From positions 1 to 32,760 of the forward strand of contig WRMI01000034.1 in NCBI GenBank assembly GCA_009777175.1: a stretch of 32,760 nt of DNA, in the 5' to 3' direction. The notes beneath the pieces are model-generated. The model was not told the DNA's origin and did not search any database. It was given only the letters and a program-made list of their open reading frames with translations. Positions 16,990 to 26,707 of this stretch are shown here, one piece after another. This DNA comes from Marinilabiliaceae bacterium. Lineage in GTDB: Bacteria > Bacteroidota > Bacteroidia > Bacteroidales > Marinilabiliaceae. Position numbers and translations under genes: made by a program. Position 1 is the first letter of the stretch, and the number at the start of each line of letters is the position of its first letter.

Positions 16990-17019
16990 TTGAAAATAAA
17001 AAGAAAAGTCTTATTTTTG
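16990..17019 (+). promoter_or_regulatory. Promoter of the AAA-ATPase_like gene
   Basis: TTG at 16990-16992 and TATTTTTG at 17012-17019 are 19 bases apart. Transcription would start near 17025, downstream of the GTG at 16971. This excludes that codon as the usual start and supports the ATG at 17040. Confidence 0.7.
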
Positions 17020-17039
17020 TAAAAAATTTTTCAATAAAA

Positions 17040-18740
17040 ATGTACGATAAAAAGAAGAAAAAATTACCCATCGGCATAGAATTTTTTGCCTCAATGATAG
17101 AGGAAAACTATTACTATGTTGATAAGACCCTATTTATAAGGGATATTTTAGATAAAGGCTCAAAGTTTACGCTGTGCACTCGTCCTCGTCGTTTCGGTAA
17201 AACGCTTAACCAAACGATGCTCAAATGTTTCTTTGAAGATACTGCGCCTTTGAGTGGAAAAGATACGCGGGCACTCTTTAATGGACTGAAAATAGAAACC
17301 GCCGGCGAGGAGTATATGGAGCATCAAGGCAAATATCCTGTGATATTTTTGATTTTTAAAGATGCGAATAAAAGAACATTTGAGAGTTCTTATTATGTCT
17401 TGAAAGAAAAAATCACTGAAGAATTTAAGCGGCATCGGTACGTGTTAAAAAAAATAGAGGATAAGGATGATAAGGCCCTATTTGAAAAGTTGGCATCTCG
17501 TGCTGCTTCGAAAGATGAATACTCTTCATCTCTTGGATTTCTATGTAAATGTTTGGAAGCCTATCATGGTAAAAAAGCAATTATTTTAATGGACGAATAC
17601 GACGTACCACTTGAAAACGCGTGGCGGCGCGGATTCTACAACGATATGGTCGATTTCATTCGTTCACTTATGAGTAGTGCCCTGAAAAGCAACGAACATC
17701 TGCAACTCGCCGTAATGACGGGCTGTTTGCGGATTTCAAAAGAAAGCATTTTCACAGGATTAAATAATCTTGATGTGATATCTATTCTTGAAGATAGGTA
17801 CGATGAATATTTTGGCTTTACACAAAACGAAGTGGATGTAATGCTCAAACATTATAACCTTGAAAACAAAAGAGATTCAGTAAAGGATTGGTATGATGGC
17901 TACCTATTCGGAAGAAAAGAAGTTTATAATCCATGGAGTGTCATTAATTGCTTAAGTAGATTTGTAGAAAATCCACAACGCGACCCCAAACCATATTGGG
18001 CAAACACAAGCAGTAATGATATTGTAAAAAGATTGTTGGAAAAATCTAACGCAGATGTAAGGAAAGACCTTGAAAAATTGATTTCTGGCGGAATAATTTC
18101 AAAAAGAATCCATGAAGACGTTACCTACGATGAAATAAATAAAAAAATTGATAATTTTTGGAACTTTTTGTTTTTTACAGGCTATCTAAAAAAAGTGGGG
18201 ATAGAGCGTCAAGACGAAGATGGTAAATTAATTTTAGATTTGGCTATTCCTAACCGAGAAGTGCGATACATATACATTACCAAAATTCAGGACTGGTTCG
18301 ACGAAAAAATCGAAGTAAAAGATTTTAGCCTGTTTTTCGATGCACTATTAAACGGTAACGCCCAAATAGTCCAAGATGAATTAAACAACTTGCTTGGAGA
18401 TTGTATTAGTTATTTTGATGGAAAAGAAGATTTTTATCACGGTCTCATTGTTGGTATTCTTAACAAATTACAATACTACACCGTAAAATCTAATCGCGAA
18501 ACAGGTCTCGGACGATGCGATATAGTTCTCAAACAAGCCACGCGCCGCAACAAAGCCGTGATTATGGAGTTAAAGTGGGCAAAAAAAGAGAAATACCTGC
18601 AAAAAGGATGTGATGCCGCACTTAAACAAATTGAAGACAACAAATACGCAGACGAACTATTATCAGAAAATTATACCGAAATAATAAAATACGGTATTGC
18701 GTTTTGCGGAAAATATTGCGAGGTAAAAAAAGGGTCTTAA
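17040..18740 (+). CDS. AAA-ATPase_like / PD-(D/E)XK nuclease-domain protein
   Basis: A 566-residue protein of the AAA-ATPase_like plus PDDEXK_9 family, expanded in Bacteroidota and some anaerobes; its cellular role is not established. The start was set at the ATG (17040), because a GTG 23 codons upstream precedes the predicted transcript start. The N-terminus carries the family signature KKLPIGIEFFASMIEENYYYVDKT. The P-loop is the family's RPRRFGKT (residues 48-55, Lys54), and Walker B is IILMDEYD (Asp185, Glu186). The C-terminal nuclease-like core has GRCDIVL (Asp494) and IMELKWAK (Glu510, Lys512). All key residues are present. No partner gene is adjacent. Confidence 0.85.
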   Translation: MYDKKKKKLPIGIEFFASMIEENYYYVDKTLFIRDILDKGSKFTLCTRPRRFGKTLNQTMLKCFFEDTAPLSGKDTRALFNGLKIETAGEEYMEHQGKYPVIFLIFKDANKRTFESSYYVLKEKITEEFKRHRYVLKKIEDKDDKALFEKLASRAASKDEYSSSLGFLCKCLEAYHGKKAIILMDEYDVPLENAWRRGFYNDMVDFIRSLMSSALKSNEHLQLAVMTGCLRISKESIFTGLNNLDVISILEDRYDEYFGFTQNEVDVMLKHYNLENKRDSVKDWYDGYLFGRKEVYNPWSVINCLSRFVENPQRDPKPYWANTSSNDIVKRLLEKSNADVRKDLEKLISGGIISKRIHEDVTYDEINKKIDNFWNFLFFTGYLKKVGIERQDEDGKLILDLAIPNREVRYIYITKIQDWFDEKIEVKDFSLFFDALLNGNAQIVQDELNNLLGDCISYFDGKEDFYHGLIVGILNKLQYYTVKSNRETGLGRCDIVLKQATRRNKAVIMELKWAKKEKYLQKGCDAALKQIEDNKYADELLSENYTEIIKYGIAFCGKYCEVKKGS

Positions 18741-18807
18741 CGATACATGGTGCAAATTCAAATAACTGTGCTAACTTGCATTATTCATAAGAACTGAAAA
18801 TATCATT

Positions 18808-18912
18808 TACCACAAAGAAACACAAAGGTTTCACAAAGGATACAATTTTTCTTTTTTAACCACTCAATTTTTGCGTTCTTTACATACTCAACTTTGCGCC
18901 TTTGCGTTAATA
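18808..18912. repeat. CACAAAG and CGCAAAGGCGCAAAG-type repeats in convergent spacer
   Basis: ACCACAAAGAAACACAAAGG with a CACAAAGG echo (18809-18839), and a reverse-oriented CGCAAAGGCGCAAAGTTGAG-type element (about 18868-18911), occupy the spacer between the AAA-ATPase_like gene and SecDF. Related elements are at 950-986 and 31159-31185. No gene was seen in 18741-19048. Confidence 0.7.
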
Positions 18913-18981
18913 AATAATTAATTAATATGAATAATGTAGGCTAATAATTATTGTACACTCGACAGTCAAGTTTGCCCAAAA

Positions 18982-19014
18982 TAAAAAAAGATGCCGATAT
19001 ATAATACCGGCATC
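18982..19014 (-). terminator. Intrinsic terminator of secDF
   Basis: GATGCCG (18990-18996) pairs with CGGCATC (19008-19014). On the minus strand the stem is followed by TTTTTTTATTTT. It lies 35 bases after the secDF stop codon. Confidence 0.85.
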
Positions 19015-19048
19015 CTCCTAAAATGAAAAACTCAAAATTATTTAATAT

Positions 19049-22000
19049 TTACTTCTTTTTCTTCTTCTCAATAATTGGTTCGGGATTAATTTTTGTTTTC
19101 AATAAGTTGTATGCAATCGGGGTTGCAATAAAGAATGTTGAATATGTTCCGACTGTAATACCAACAATCATTGCAAAAACAAATCCGCGTATCACTTCAC
19201 TACCCATAATAAATATCACTATTAACACAAGAAGCGTGGTCAATGAGGTGTTTATAGTACGTGAAACGGATGCATTTAGCGACATATTAACTATTTCCAT
19301 ATATCCACGTTTAGGATATAAGGCTTTATATTCTCTTAATCTATCAAAAACAACCACTTTATCGTTGATAGAATAACTAACGACAGTCAAAATAGCGGCA
19401 ATAAATGATTGGTCTACTTCCATCGAGAACGGCATAAATGTATATGCAACAGAATAAATTCCGAGTACCATCAAAACGTCGTGCGCCAGAGCGACAACTG
19501 CACCCCAGCCATACTGCCAATTTCGGAAACGCATAAATATATAAAAGAATATTACTATCAAAGAAAGTATAACGGCAATAAAACCGTTTGTTTTTGTTTT
19601 ACTCGCAATTGTAGGTCCTACTTTTTGTGAACTCATCAAATGATTAGATAAAAATTGTTCTTTTGTAACGTAATCGCCCAAAAAGCTATTTAATCCCGTA
19701 TATAGTTCTGATTCAACTCTTTTATCACTTTCTTCGTCGTTTGGGTCATCAAAAAGGTAATTAGTTGCTAACCTCACCTGATTACTACTTCCGAAAATTT
19801 TTGCTTCTACATTTGCACCACCAAAGGCATCAAACAATGCGGTTTGGACGTCGGCGGAAGATACATCTTCGGCAAAACGCACAACATAAGTACGTCCACC
19901 CGTAAAATCAATACCCGGCTTTAAGCCCCGTATCGACAACGACCCAATCGCAAGGATTGAAAGTGCGCCTGAAATGATCAATAGTTTATGCCTGTTTTCC
20001 AAAAATTTTATTTTAATATTTTTAAATAAATCTTTTGAAATACGTGTAGCAAAAGAAATTTCTTGTTCTCGTTCTAATAAAAATATATAAAAGAGGCGGC
20101 TGACAAAAACTGCAGTGAAAAAAGAGGTAAATATTCCAATCAAAAAAGTAGTAGCAAAACCTCTAATAGGTCCTGTTCCCACTGTAAACAGAATGAAACC
20201 AACTAAAACTGATGTAATATTAGCGTCAATAATAGGAGAAAAAGCGTTTTTATAACCATCTTTGACGGCTAATTTAATTCCTTTTCCTGCGTTCAATTCT
20301 TCTTTTATTCGTTCGTTGATGAGAACATTTGCATCAATTGCTATACCGAGTGTAAGTATAATTCCTGCTATTCCGGGTAGTGTCAATACTGCGCCAAAGG
20401 CAGCCATTATACCAATTATAAAGAAAAGGTTTATTAAAAGTGCAAGATTTGCAACATTTCCTGCTTTATATCCGTAATATACTATCATATAAATAATTAT
20501 GACAATAAATGCCCAGAAGAATGAAGTTAAACCTGCGTCAACTGCTTCTTGTCCTAATGAAGGACCCACAACTGTATCTTCAACGATACGTGCGGGTGCA
20601 GGGAGTTTACCAGATTTGAGGATATTTGCTAAATCTTTTGCTTCGTCGGGAGTAAAATTACCGGAAATTTCACTTTGACCACCTTTGATTTCTGTCTTAA
20701 CGGATGGATGACTATAAACATAATTATCAAGGACAATTGCAATTGCCTTTCCGTTACGGTTTTCATTACTTGGGGCATTAGCTTTTGTAAGTCGAGCCCA
20801 TGTTTTAGAACCTTCGCTGGTCATTGACATACTAATACTGAAATTTCCTCTTTCATTAGTTGTTGTTCGTGCACTGGAAACAGCGTCTCCTTCCAATGGA
20901 GCACGACCATCATGGGTTGATTTTATTGCTATTAACTGATAATAATTATCTCTTGCATTTGCTCCGGGGACGTACATCCGCAATTCATGTAACGGTAGTG
21001 GTTTTACTGTCCAAAGTAGTTTCAAATCGCGGGGTAAAACTGCTCTAACTTGCTCAAGATGAAAATAAGAATTTACTTTTGCTGTATCTCTACCTGCAAC
21101 CGTTCCAATAATGGGACCCAGTGGACTATTACTTGGATGTAGATATGTAAAGAGAGAAATACCTGCTGTTTCGGGTTCGGTTTCGGAGTCGTCGTCCAAA
21201 TCGGTGAGTAAGTTAATTTCCTCGTCGGTTGTTTCAGATAATAAATCAGAATCTTTTTCAGATAGTAAATCAGAATCTAAAAGTTCTGTTTGGGTATCGA
21301 TTTGTTGTTCTGTATCAGTTTGTTGTTCTGTCTCACCAACTTCATCAATAAGAGGAATTTGTATTTCGGGTGCTAATTTACTTTCTTCTAACCGAGCAAC
21401 AATGTTGTTAGCGCTCATAATAGCATCTGAAATTTCTTGGAAATCATAGGTTTCCCAAAATTCGAGGCTTGCGGTTCCTTGTAGAAGTTTTCTAACCCGT
21501 TCTGGTTCTGTAATTCCGGGCAGTTCTATCAAAATTTGTCCTGCTTTTTGCAATCTTTGTACGTTTGGCTGCGCAACTCCGAAACGGTCAATACGTGTAC
21601 TGATAATATTAAACGCATTGTCGATGGCGCTTTTAGATTCTTGATCTAACACTTTCAGTACTTCTTCGTCTGAGTCGCCGGGTTTCACTTTGTCTCGGAG
21701 GTCAACAGTTGCAAAAATTGCTGATAAATTTCCGTTTGGCGCAACTTCTTTAAATGCTTCGGCAAAAAGCGGCAAAAAATCACGTGATGTCGATTTTTCT
21801 TTTAGTTCTGCCAAATGCATCGCTTCTAAAAATTTTTCGTCTTGACTGTAGTTGGACAATGCTCGAACAATGTCAGCAACTTTAACTTCAAGGATGAGGT
21901 TCATTCCGCCTTTGAGGTCTAATCCAAAATTTATTTCCCTATTTTTACATTCCATATAGGTATATTTCCTTAGGAACAGAAAATTATAGGCGGTTTCGTT

Positions 22001-22186
22001 AGCGACTGAGTCCAAATATTGAAATTGATATTTTGAAATCAAATCAGGTTCGTCGCCTGCTTTATTTGTAGCGTATTCTAACGCTTCGTTCTCGACCTTT
22101 TTTGTGAAAAAGGTAAAACTTATCTGATATAAACAGACTAATGCCAAAAGAATGGCGAATAATCTGATTGCTCCTTTGTTTTGCAT
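19049..22186 (-). CDS. secDF: Fused protein translocase SecDF
   Basis: A 1045-residue SecD-SecF fusion, the usual form in Bacteroidota. It uses proton motive force to help the SecYEG channel complete export into the periplasm. After an N-terminal membrane helix (RLFAILLALVCLYQISF) come the SecD motifs FGLDLKGGMNL and RIDRFGVAQPNVQ. The first transmembrane block contains GIAIDANVLINERIKEEL; the SecF half carries GIDFTGGRTY and VVSYSINDKVVVFDRLREY. An acidic, repeat-bearing insert (about residues 279-340, rich in Glu, Asp, Ser and Gln) interrupts the periplasmic P1 region. The C-terminus ends in a lysine run. A TATATTTG -7 box lies about 65 bases upstream, and a terminator follows the gene. Confidence 0.95.
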   Translation of the reverse strand: MQNKGAIRLFAILLALVCLYQISFTFFTKKVENEALEYATNKAGDEPDLISKYQFQYLDSVANETAYNFLFLRKYTYMECKNREINFGLDLKGGMNLILEVKVADIVRALSNYSQDEKFLEAMHLAELKEKSTSRDFLPLFAEAFKEVAPNGNLSAIFATVDLRDKVKPGDSDEEVLKVLDQESKSAIDNAFNIISTRIDRFGVAQPNVQRLQKAGQILIELPGITEPERVRKLLQGTASLEFWETYDFQEISDAIMSANNIVARLEESKLAPEIQIPLIDEVGETEQQTDTEQQIDTQTELLDSDLLSEKDSDLLSETTDEEINLLTDLDDDSETEPETAGISLFTYLHPSNSPLGPIIGTVAGRDTAKVNSYFHLEQVRAVLPRDLKLLWTVKPLPLHELRMYVPGANARDNYYQLIAIKSTHDGRAPLEGDAVSSARTTTNERGNFSISMSMTSEGSKTWARLTKANAPSNENRNGKAIAIVLDNYVYSHPSVKTEIKGGQSEISGNFTPDEAKDLANILKSGKLPAPARIVEDTVVGPSLGQEAVDAGLTSFFWAFIVIIIYMIVYYGYKAGNVANLALLINLFFIIGIMAAFGAVLTLPGIAGIILTLGIAIDANVLINERIKEELNAGKGIKLAVKDGYKNAFSPIIDANITSVLVGFILFTVGTGPIRGFATTFLIGIFTSFFTAVFVSRLFYIFLLEREQEISFATRISKDLFKNIKIKFLENRHKLLIISGALSILAIGSLSIRGLKPGIDFTGGRTYVVRFAEDVSSADVQTALFDAFGGANVEAKIFGSSNQVRLATNYLFDDPNDEESDKRVESELYTGLNSFLGDYVTKEQFLSNHLMSSQKVGPTIASKTKTNGFIAVILSLIVIFFYIFMRFRNWQYGWGAVVALAHDVLMVLGIYSVAYTFMPFSMEVDQSFIAAILTVVSYSINDKVVVFDRLREYKALYPKRGYMEIVNMSLNASVSRTINTSLTTLLVLIVIFIMGSEVIRGFVFAMIVGITVGTYSTFFIATPIAYNLLKTKINPEPIIEKKKKK
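21232..21340 (-). repeat. Short coding repeats in the SecDF acidic insert
   Basis: Direct repeats of TCAGATAATAAATCAGAATC type (two 24-base units, about 21233-21282) and a TTTGTTGTTCTGT pair (about 21299-21332) encode DSDLLSE and TEQQ-type repeats. They suggest expansion by replication slippage. Confidence 0.6.
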
Positions 22187-22249
22187 CTCTATTTTGCTAT
22201 CTATTTAAAATACAAATTATTATATCTATTTTTTTAATTAAAAAAGTGT

Positions 22250-22257
22250 GCAAATAT
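22250..22257 (-). promoter_or_regulatory. -7 box of secDF
   Basis: The minus strand reads TATATTTGCAC, a close match to the TAnnTTTG element, 64 bases before the secDF start. No TTG is found at the -33 position. Confidence 0.5.
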
Positions 22258-22317
22258 AATTGTTTTTTTATAAAAAAAGTAAAAAATGATTTTTATTGCA
22301 TTATTTTTAAAAAAAAT

Positions 22318-22494
22318 TTAGCTTTCACATTCACTGAATTTTTTTACGGTTGCTGTTTTATTATTACCGTTCTTTAATCCTACTATTGATTTACTCATTT
22401 TATTGTTTTGGTGTAAACCTATTTCGGACGAAACAAAAAATTGTCTCTTTGGAGTTGATATTGAATTAGCAAATAAGAAAATATTTTCAAGCAT
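22318..22494 (-). CDS. Possible 58-residue small protein
   Basis: An ATG-started frame (MLENIFLFANSISTPKRQ...) ends in a basic, polar segment with MSKSIVGLKNGNN as an internal alternative start. A promoter with both elements lies about 60 bases upstream on the same strand (22556-22587), so this spacer is likely transcribed. No family was recognised. It could instead be part of the secDF leader or a noncoding RNA. Apart from this frame and the promoters, 22187-22710 holds no gene. Confidence 0.3.
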   Translation of the reverse strand: MLENIFLFANSISTPKRQFFVSSEIGLHQNNKMSKSIVGLKNGNNKTATVKKFSECES

Positions 22495-22555
22495 TGAATT
22501 GGGAACAGTCGGGTATCAAGACTTTTTCTGACATAAGGTTATTCAAAATATTATG

Positions 22556-22587
22556 CAAAGGTACGCATTATTTGTTGATATTTCAAA
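22556..22587 (-). promoter_or_regulatory. Promoter reading toward the small ORF and secDF
   Basis: On the minus strand, TTTG at 22584-22587 and TACCTTTG at 22556-22563 are 20 bases apart. The predicted start is near 22551. It would transcribe the 58-residue frame and possibly secDF. Confidence 0.65.
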
Positions 22588-22710
22588 AAATAATTATTTT
22601 TATTCATTTTCGAAAAATAGAAAAACTTTATCCACAAAAAATGAAACAAAATAAAAAATTTTACGTTTAAGGGCTATTAAAAAAGATTATGAATCAAAAG
22701 GTAGTTTATT

Positions 22711-23397
22711 ATGTTAAATTATTCATTATCAGATAAAAAATGGCTAAAACTATTATTGCTTTCGACAATAATTGTTTTGCTGCTTTTTTCATGTAAAAAA
22801 GATAGTCAGGGATGTAAAGCAAAATTTGATGAAAAATTGCTGATTGGACAATGGTTGTTGAATGATGCTCGAAAGTATGGAGAATATTGGCTCTATAACT
22901 CTAACAATAGAGGAAAGTCATGGGACGAAAACGATGATGTAAATGAAAACGAAGCCCAATCATTTGAATGGTCTCTTTGCGGTGCTAAGTTGGAACTTTT
23001 ACACGGAATGGAATCCAGTCAAGGAAGGATACCGAAACAATATACTATAACAGAACTAACATCAAAAACTTTAAAATACAGAGATGATTACAGAAGTTAT
23101 TCTTATACAAAAGTCAATACTGTTAGAGGTAGAGTAACACAAAATAACTCACCGCTGTCTGGGGTATTGATATCGGCATCAACGGGTACAACTTTCAATA
23201 CTGACGATAACAAAGACCATGAAAACAAGTTGGGGACTTATACGATAAACGTTAGCCCGGGTAGTTCAGTAACAATAACTCCAAGTCTAACAGGTTACAC
23301 ATTTTCGCCTCCAAATATTACAATTAATAACGTAACAAGTAATCATAATAATCAGAATTTTACGGCGATTCCTGTTACTCAACCCCCTAATTATTAA
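22711..23397 (+). CDS. Lipoprotein with lipocalin-like and carboxypeptidase-regulatory-like domains
   Basis: A 228-residue lipoprotein. The signal peptide ends in a lipobox LLFSC with Cys28 as the lipid-attachment residue, followed by KKDSQ. Residues about 38-135 look lipocalin-like (LIGQWLLNDA ... YTITELTSKTLKYRD), as in many small Bacteroidota lipoproteins. Residues about 138-220 form a carboxypeptidase-regulatory/SdrD-B-like sandwich (VRGRVTQNNSPLSGVLISAS, GTYTINVSPGSSVTITPS, GYTFSPPNITINNVTSN). An ATG at 22689 is out of frame and stops after 15 codons, so 22711 is taken as the start. The AsmA-like gene begins four bases after the stop, implying an operon. The ligand is unknown. Confidence 0.8.
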   Translation: MLNYSLSDKKWLKLLLLSTIIVLLLFSCKKDSQGCKAKFDEKLLIGQWLLNDARKYGEYWLYNSNNRGKSWDENDDVNENEAQSFEWSLCGAKLELLHGMESSQGRIPKQYTITELTSKTLKYRDDYRSYSYTKVNTVRGRVTQNNSPLSGVLISASTGTTFNTDDNKDHENKLGTYTINVSPGSSVTITPSLTGYTFSPPNITINNVTSNHNNQNFTAIPVTQPPNY

Positions 23398-23401
23398 TAC
23401 A

Positions 23402-26400
23402 ATGAAAAGATTTCTTAAAATATTTTTAATATCACTTTCGAGTTTAATTCTCTTTTTGGGGATTATTATCGGAATTGCACTCTGGGTGGTGTTTACTCCA
23501 AAAAAACTTACTCCAATTGTCCAAAAACAAGTTGACCAATATATAATTTGTGAATCTGAAATAGGCGAAGTAGAACTCACTTTTTTTAGTACTTTCCCTA
23601 AATTCGGAATAAAAATTAATCACACAACACTTATAAACCCTCTTGAAGGTGCTCCAAATGACACTTTGCTCAATTTGAAAAATGTTATCGGAATTGTGAA
23701 TTTACGATCTCTTATCAAAGATAACGATTTGATAATAAATGATTTCAGGCTTAATGAAGGTCAAATTGCTCTTTTTACTGATTCTACGGGAATTAGTAAT
23801 TATGATGTCTTTTTATTAGAAAGCGACACCACCGCTGTAGATGAACCTACTGAAATGCCTTTTAAAATTATTGATATTCAGAACGTTGAACTTAAAAAAG
23901 TGGACGTAAAATATGTTGACGACCAACTTAAAATGAACGCCGAATTGCACGATTTGTCGGCACAAATAAACGGCACCATTAAAGATGACATTATAAAAGG
24001 CTTTATTGATGCCAAACCATTCGACCTCTCTTTTGATTACCAAATTGACGATACATCAATACTGATTGCAGAACTAAATAATTTATCTTTAAATTTGAAT
24101 GCGGGAATGGAAAAAGATATTTCTGCAGTTTTAAACTTAAATCCGACCGATATTAATTTTAGATATAAAAGTGATTCGTTAGATTTAGTAACTTTTCTTA
24201 AAGATTTTTCAGGAAATTTTGATATAGTTTCCCCTTTGGAATTTGATAAAGAGACCATTTCAGCACAAATTGCTACAAAACCTTTCGAAATATCTTTAGA
24301 TTATAATGGCGACAATTATCTCCAAAATACTCAAATAGAACTAAATACATCAAGTGATATTAATTTATCGCGACAATTTATAGAAATGAAAGATACCAAA
24401 TTTAGTGTCAATGATTTATCTCTCTCACTTTCGGGTTCTGTTGAAAATGATACCATTAATAACAGTATAATTACAGATATTTCTTATAAATTTGATTCGT
24501 GGCAAATAAAAAAGATAATTGCACTGATTCCGGATATCTTTTCATCATATCTTGAGGGTATTGATTTATCGGGAATTATTTCGTCAAAAGGCAAAATATC
24601 AGGCAAATATGACGAGCAAAACATTCCTAAAGTAGATATTTTTCTAAATATTCAAAATGGATTTCTGACATACGAATCTTTGCCTTTCCCCATGGATAAA
24701 ATAAATGGCAATATTAACCTTTTTACAGACTTTAAATCACCATCTTCTTACCTTCGCATCAATAATTTTAGCGCCAACACTCCATTGTCGACTATATCCA
24801 CTAAAGGAATGATTACTAATTTGTTCGGTGATATTCGTGCCGATTTAACAACAGTCGCTAATATGAATTTGTCAGAATTTATGCCAATGATACCTGATTC
24901 GTTACAAATAGATATGAAAGGTAATCTCTTAGGAAATTTCAAAACGCTCTTTTTGATGTCGCAAATAGAAAAAATGGAATTAGAAAAGATGAAAATATCT
25001 GGTTCATTGACTTTTACTGATTTTGCAGTGAAATATGATAGTCTGTCGGTTGCAAGTAATAAAACTGACATCGAATTTATGTTGCCTCACTACAACCCGT
25101 CAATTGCCGAAACAGGATTTTTGTTCGCAAGTTTGACAACAGGTATGTTAGAAGCCAAAAAAATCGAAAGTTTTAATACTACTTTGAAAAATATTACAAT
25201 TGATGTTGAAACGTCTGACGTGCGAGATTCTACGCGTATTCCAAATATTTTGTGTTCCTTTAAAATTGGTTCTCTGACAGCCACCGATATGGATTCCATG
25301 TCTGTTTCAATGCTAAAGCCCGACGGCAAAATTACCATTTCTCCAAGAAAACGGAACGCCACGCAACCTGAAATAAAATTAATTTTCAATAGCGACCGAA
25401 TTGATGGCGATTTTGATGGGCAATCAATGATTGTTGATAAAATTAACCTTGAAGTTGATGTTGAAAATAATCCTAATAGAAAAAGTTTGATAGCACAATG
25501 GAATCCAAAAGGTGCAGTGAATATTGAAAATGGAAGATTTATTTCTCCAACGTTTATTTATCCTGTTGATATTCCTGCAGTTAAAATGCGTTTTGATACT
25601 GAAAAATTTACTGTGGACCACGCCAAACTTATTATTGATAAATCAGATTTTGGATTGTCAGGGCAAATAATAAATATTTCATCATATTTTAGAGGCGACT
25701 CCATATTAAGAGGCAATTTGCATTTTATGTCCGAAATGACTGATATAGTTCAACTTATGGCATTGACAAGCGGCATCGGCGACAACGAGGAGTCAAAAAA
25801 TGAAAATCAAGAAGAAAAAGTCGTTTCTCAACTTGCAGATGCTGTCGTGTCCGAAGAATCATATCAAGGACCATATATGGTACCGCAAGGAATAGATATT
25901 ATTCTGCACACTAATATCAATAAAGCAACTTATGGTTCTACCGTTATTTCGGATATTAAGGGTAATGTTCAAGTTTATGACGGTATTTTGGTTTTAGATG
26001 AACTTTCATTGACAACTCCCGCCGCAGATATGATTGTAACCGCAATGTACCGAACTCCCCGAAAAAACCACTTATTTATGGGAATAAACCTTCATTTGTT
26101 AGATATTGAAATACATGAACTCTTAGGGATGGCACCAGATTTAGATTCTATTATGCCGATGCTTCGCTCTTTTGCAGGAACAGCAGAATTTCACTTTGCA
26201 TTTGAAACATATATGGATTCCTTATATAATCTAAAAAAATCAACAATTCGAGGTGCTTCATCAATAAGAGGGAACGATTTGGTTTTAATGGATAGTGAAA
26301 CATTCGGAAGTATAGCTAAAACTTTGCGTTTCAGTCGTAAAACCGAAAACAAAGTAGATAGTATTTCTGCCGAATTTACTATTTTCCGAAGTGAAATCGA

Positions 26401-26707
26401 TGTCTATCCATTTCTTATTGTTATGGACAAATATAAAGGGGTCGTCGGCGGTAGGCATAATTTGGATATGAGTTTTGATTACAATATATCATTGGTCGAA
26501 AGTCCTTTGTTTATCAGGCTGAACGTTGACGTGAAAGGAACTCCTGAAAAAATGAGATATCGACTAAAATTGCGCAGCCGTTACCCAAAATTTTATCGAC
26601 CTCAATCCCCCAAAAAAGTCGAAAACGAGCAACGAAATTTAAGAAACTTTATTCGCGAATCACTTCTGCGAAGTATCGCTGCGAAAGTGAGTGAAGAGGA
26701 GGAATAA
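23402..26707 (+). CDS. AsmA-like envelope protein
   Basis: An 1101-residue protein of the AsmA-like group of long beta-rich repeating proteins, several of which bridge the periplasm and move lipids. One N-terminal membrane anchor (FLKIFLISLSSLILFLGIIIGIALWVV) is followed by the family-typical start (PKKLTPIVQKQVDQYI, IGEVELTFFSTFPKFGIKI) and long periplasmic beta repeats. The C-terminal AsmA-like region includes DIILHTNINKATYGSTVISDIKG and LDMSFDYNISLVESP. It is translated right after the lipoprotein gene (four-base gap), so the two may act together. Together with the TamB-like gene 557 bp downstream, it suggests a role in outer-membrane biogenesis or lipid transfer (inference). Confidence 0.8.
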   Translation: MKRFLKIFLISLSSLILFLGIIIGIALWVVFTPKKLTPIVQKQVDQYIICESEIGEVELTFFSTFPKFGIKINHTTLINPLEGAPNDTLLNLKNVIGIVNLRSLIKDNDLIINDFRLNEGQIALFTDSTGISNYDVFLLESDTTAVDEPTEMPFKIIDIQNVELKKVDVKYVDDQLKMNAELHDLSAQINGTIKDDIIKGFIDAKPFDLSFDYQIDDTSILIAELNNLSLNLNAGMEKDISAVLNLNPTDINFRYKSDSLDLVTFLKDFSGNFDIVSPLEFDKETISAQIATKPFEISLDYNGDNYLQNTQIELNTSSDINLSRQFIEMKDTKFSVNDLSLSLSGSVENDTINNSIITDISYKFDSWQIKKIIALIPDIFSSYLEGIDLSGIISSKGKISGKYDEQNIPKVDIFLNIQNGFLTYESLPFPMDKINGNINLFTDFKSPSSYLRINNFSANTPLSTISTKGMITNLFGDIRADLTTVANMNLSEFMPMIPDSLQIDMKGNLLGNFKTLFLMSQIEKMELEKMKISGSLTFTDFAVKYDSLSVASNKTDIEFMLPHYNPSIAETGFLFASLTTGMLEAKKIESFNTTLKNITIDVETSDVRDSTRIPNILCSFKIGSLTATDMDSMSVSMLKPDGKITISPRKRNATQPEIKLIFNSDRIDGDFDGQSMIVDKINLEVDVENNPNRKSLIAQWNPKGAVNIENGRFISPTFIYPVDIPAVKMRFDTEKFTVDHAKLIIDKSDFGLSGQIINISSYFRGDSILRGNLHFMSEMTDIVQLMALTSGIGDNEESKNENQEEKVVSQLADAVVSEESYQGPYMVPQGIDIILHTNINKATYGSTVISDIKGNVQVYDGILVLDELSLTTPAADMIVTAMYRTPRKNHLFMGINLHLLDIEIHELLGMAPDLDSIMPMLRSFAGTAEFHFAFETYMDSLYNLKKSTIRGASSIRGNDLVLMDSETFGSIAKTLRFSRKTENKVDSISAEFTIFRSEIDVYPFLIVMDKYKGVVGGRHNLDMSFDYNISLVESPLFIRLNVDVKGTPEKMRYRLKLRSRYPKFYRPQSPKKVENEQRNLRNFIRESLLRSIAAKVSEEEE

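Noticed and set aside
16971..17039. GTG-initiated N-terminal extension of the AAA-ATPase_like protein
   Set aside because: The predicted promoter (16990-17019) lies inside it, and the family signature starts just after the ATG at 17040.
22628..22636. TTATCCACA, a perfect DnaA-box consensus in AT-rich DNA
   Set aside because: Only a single box was seen, with no dnaA, dnaN or box cluster nearby, so an origin is not supported.
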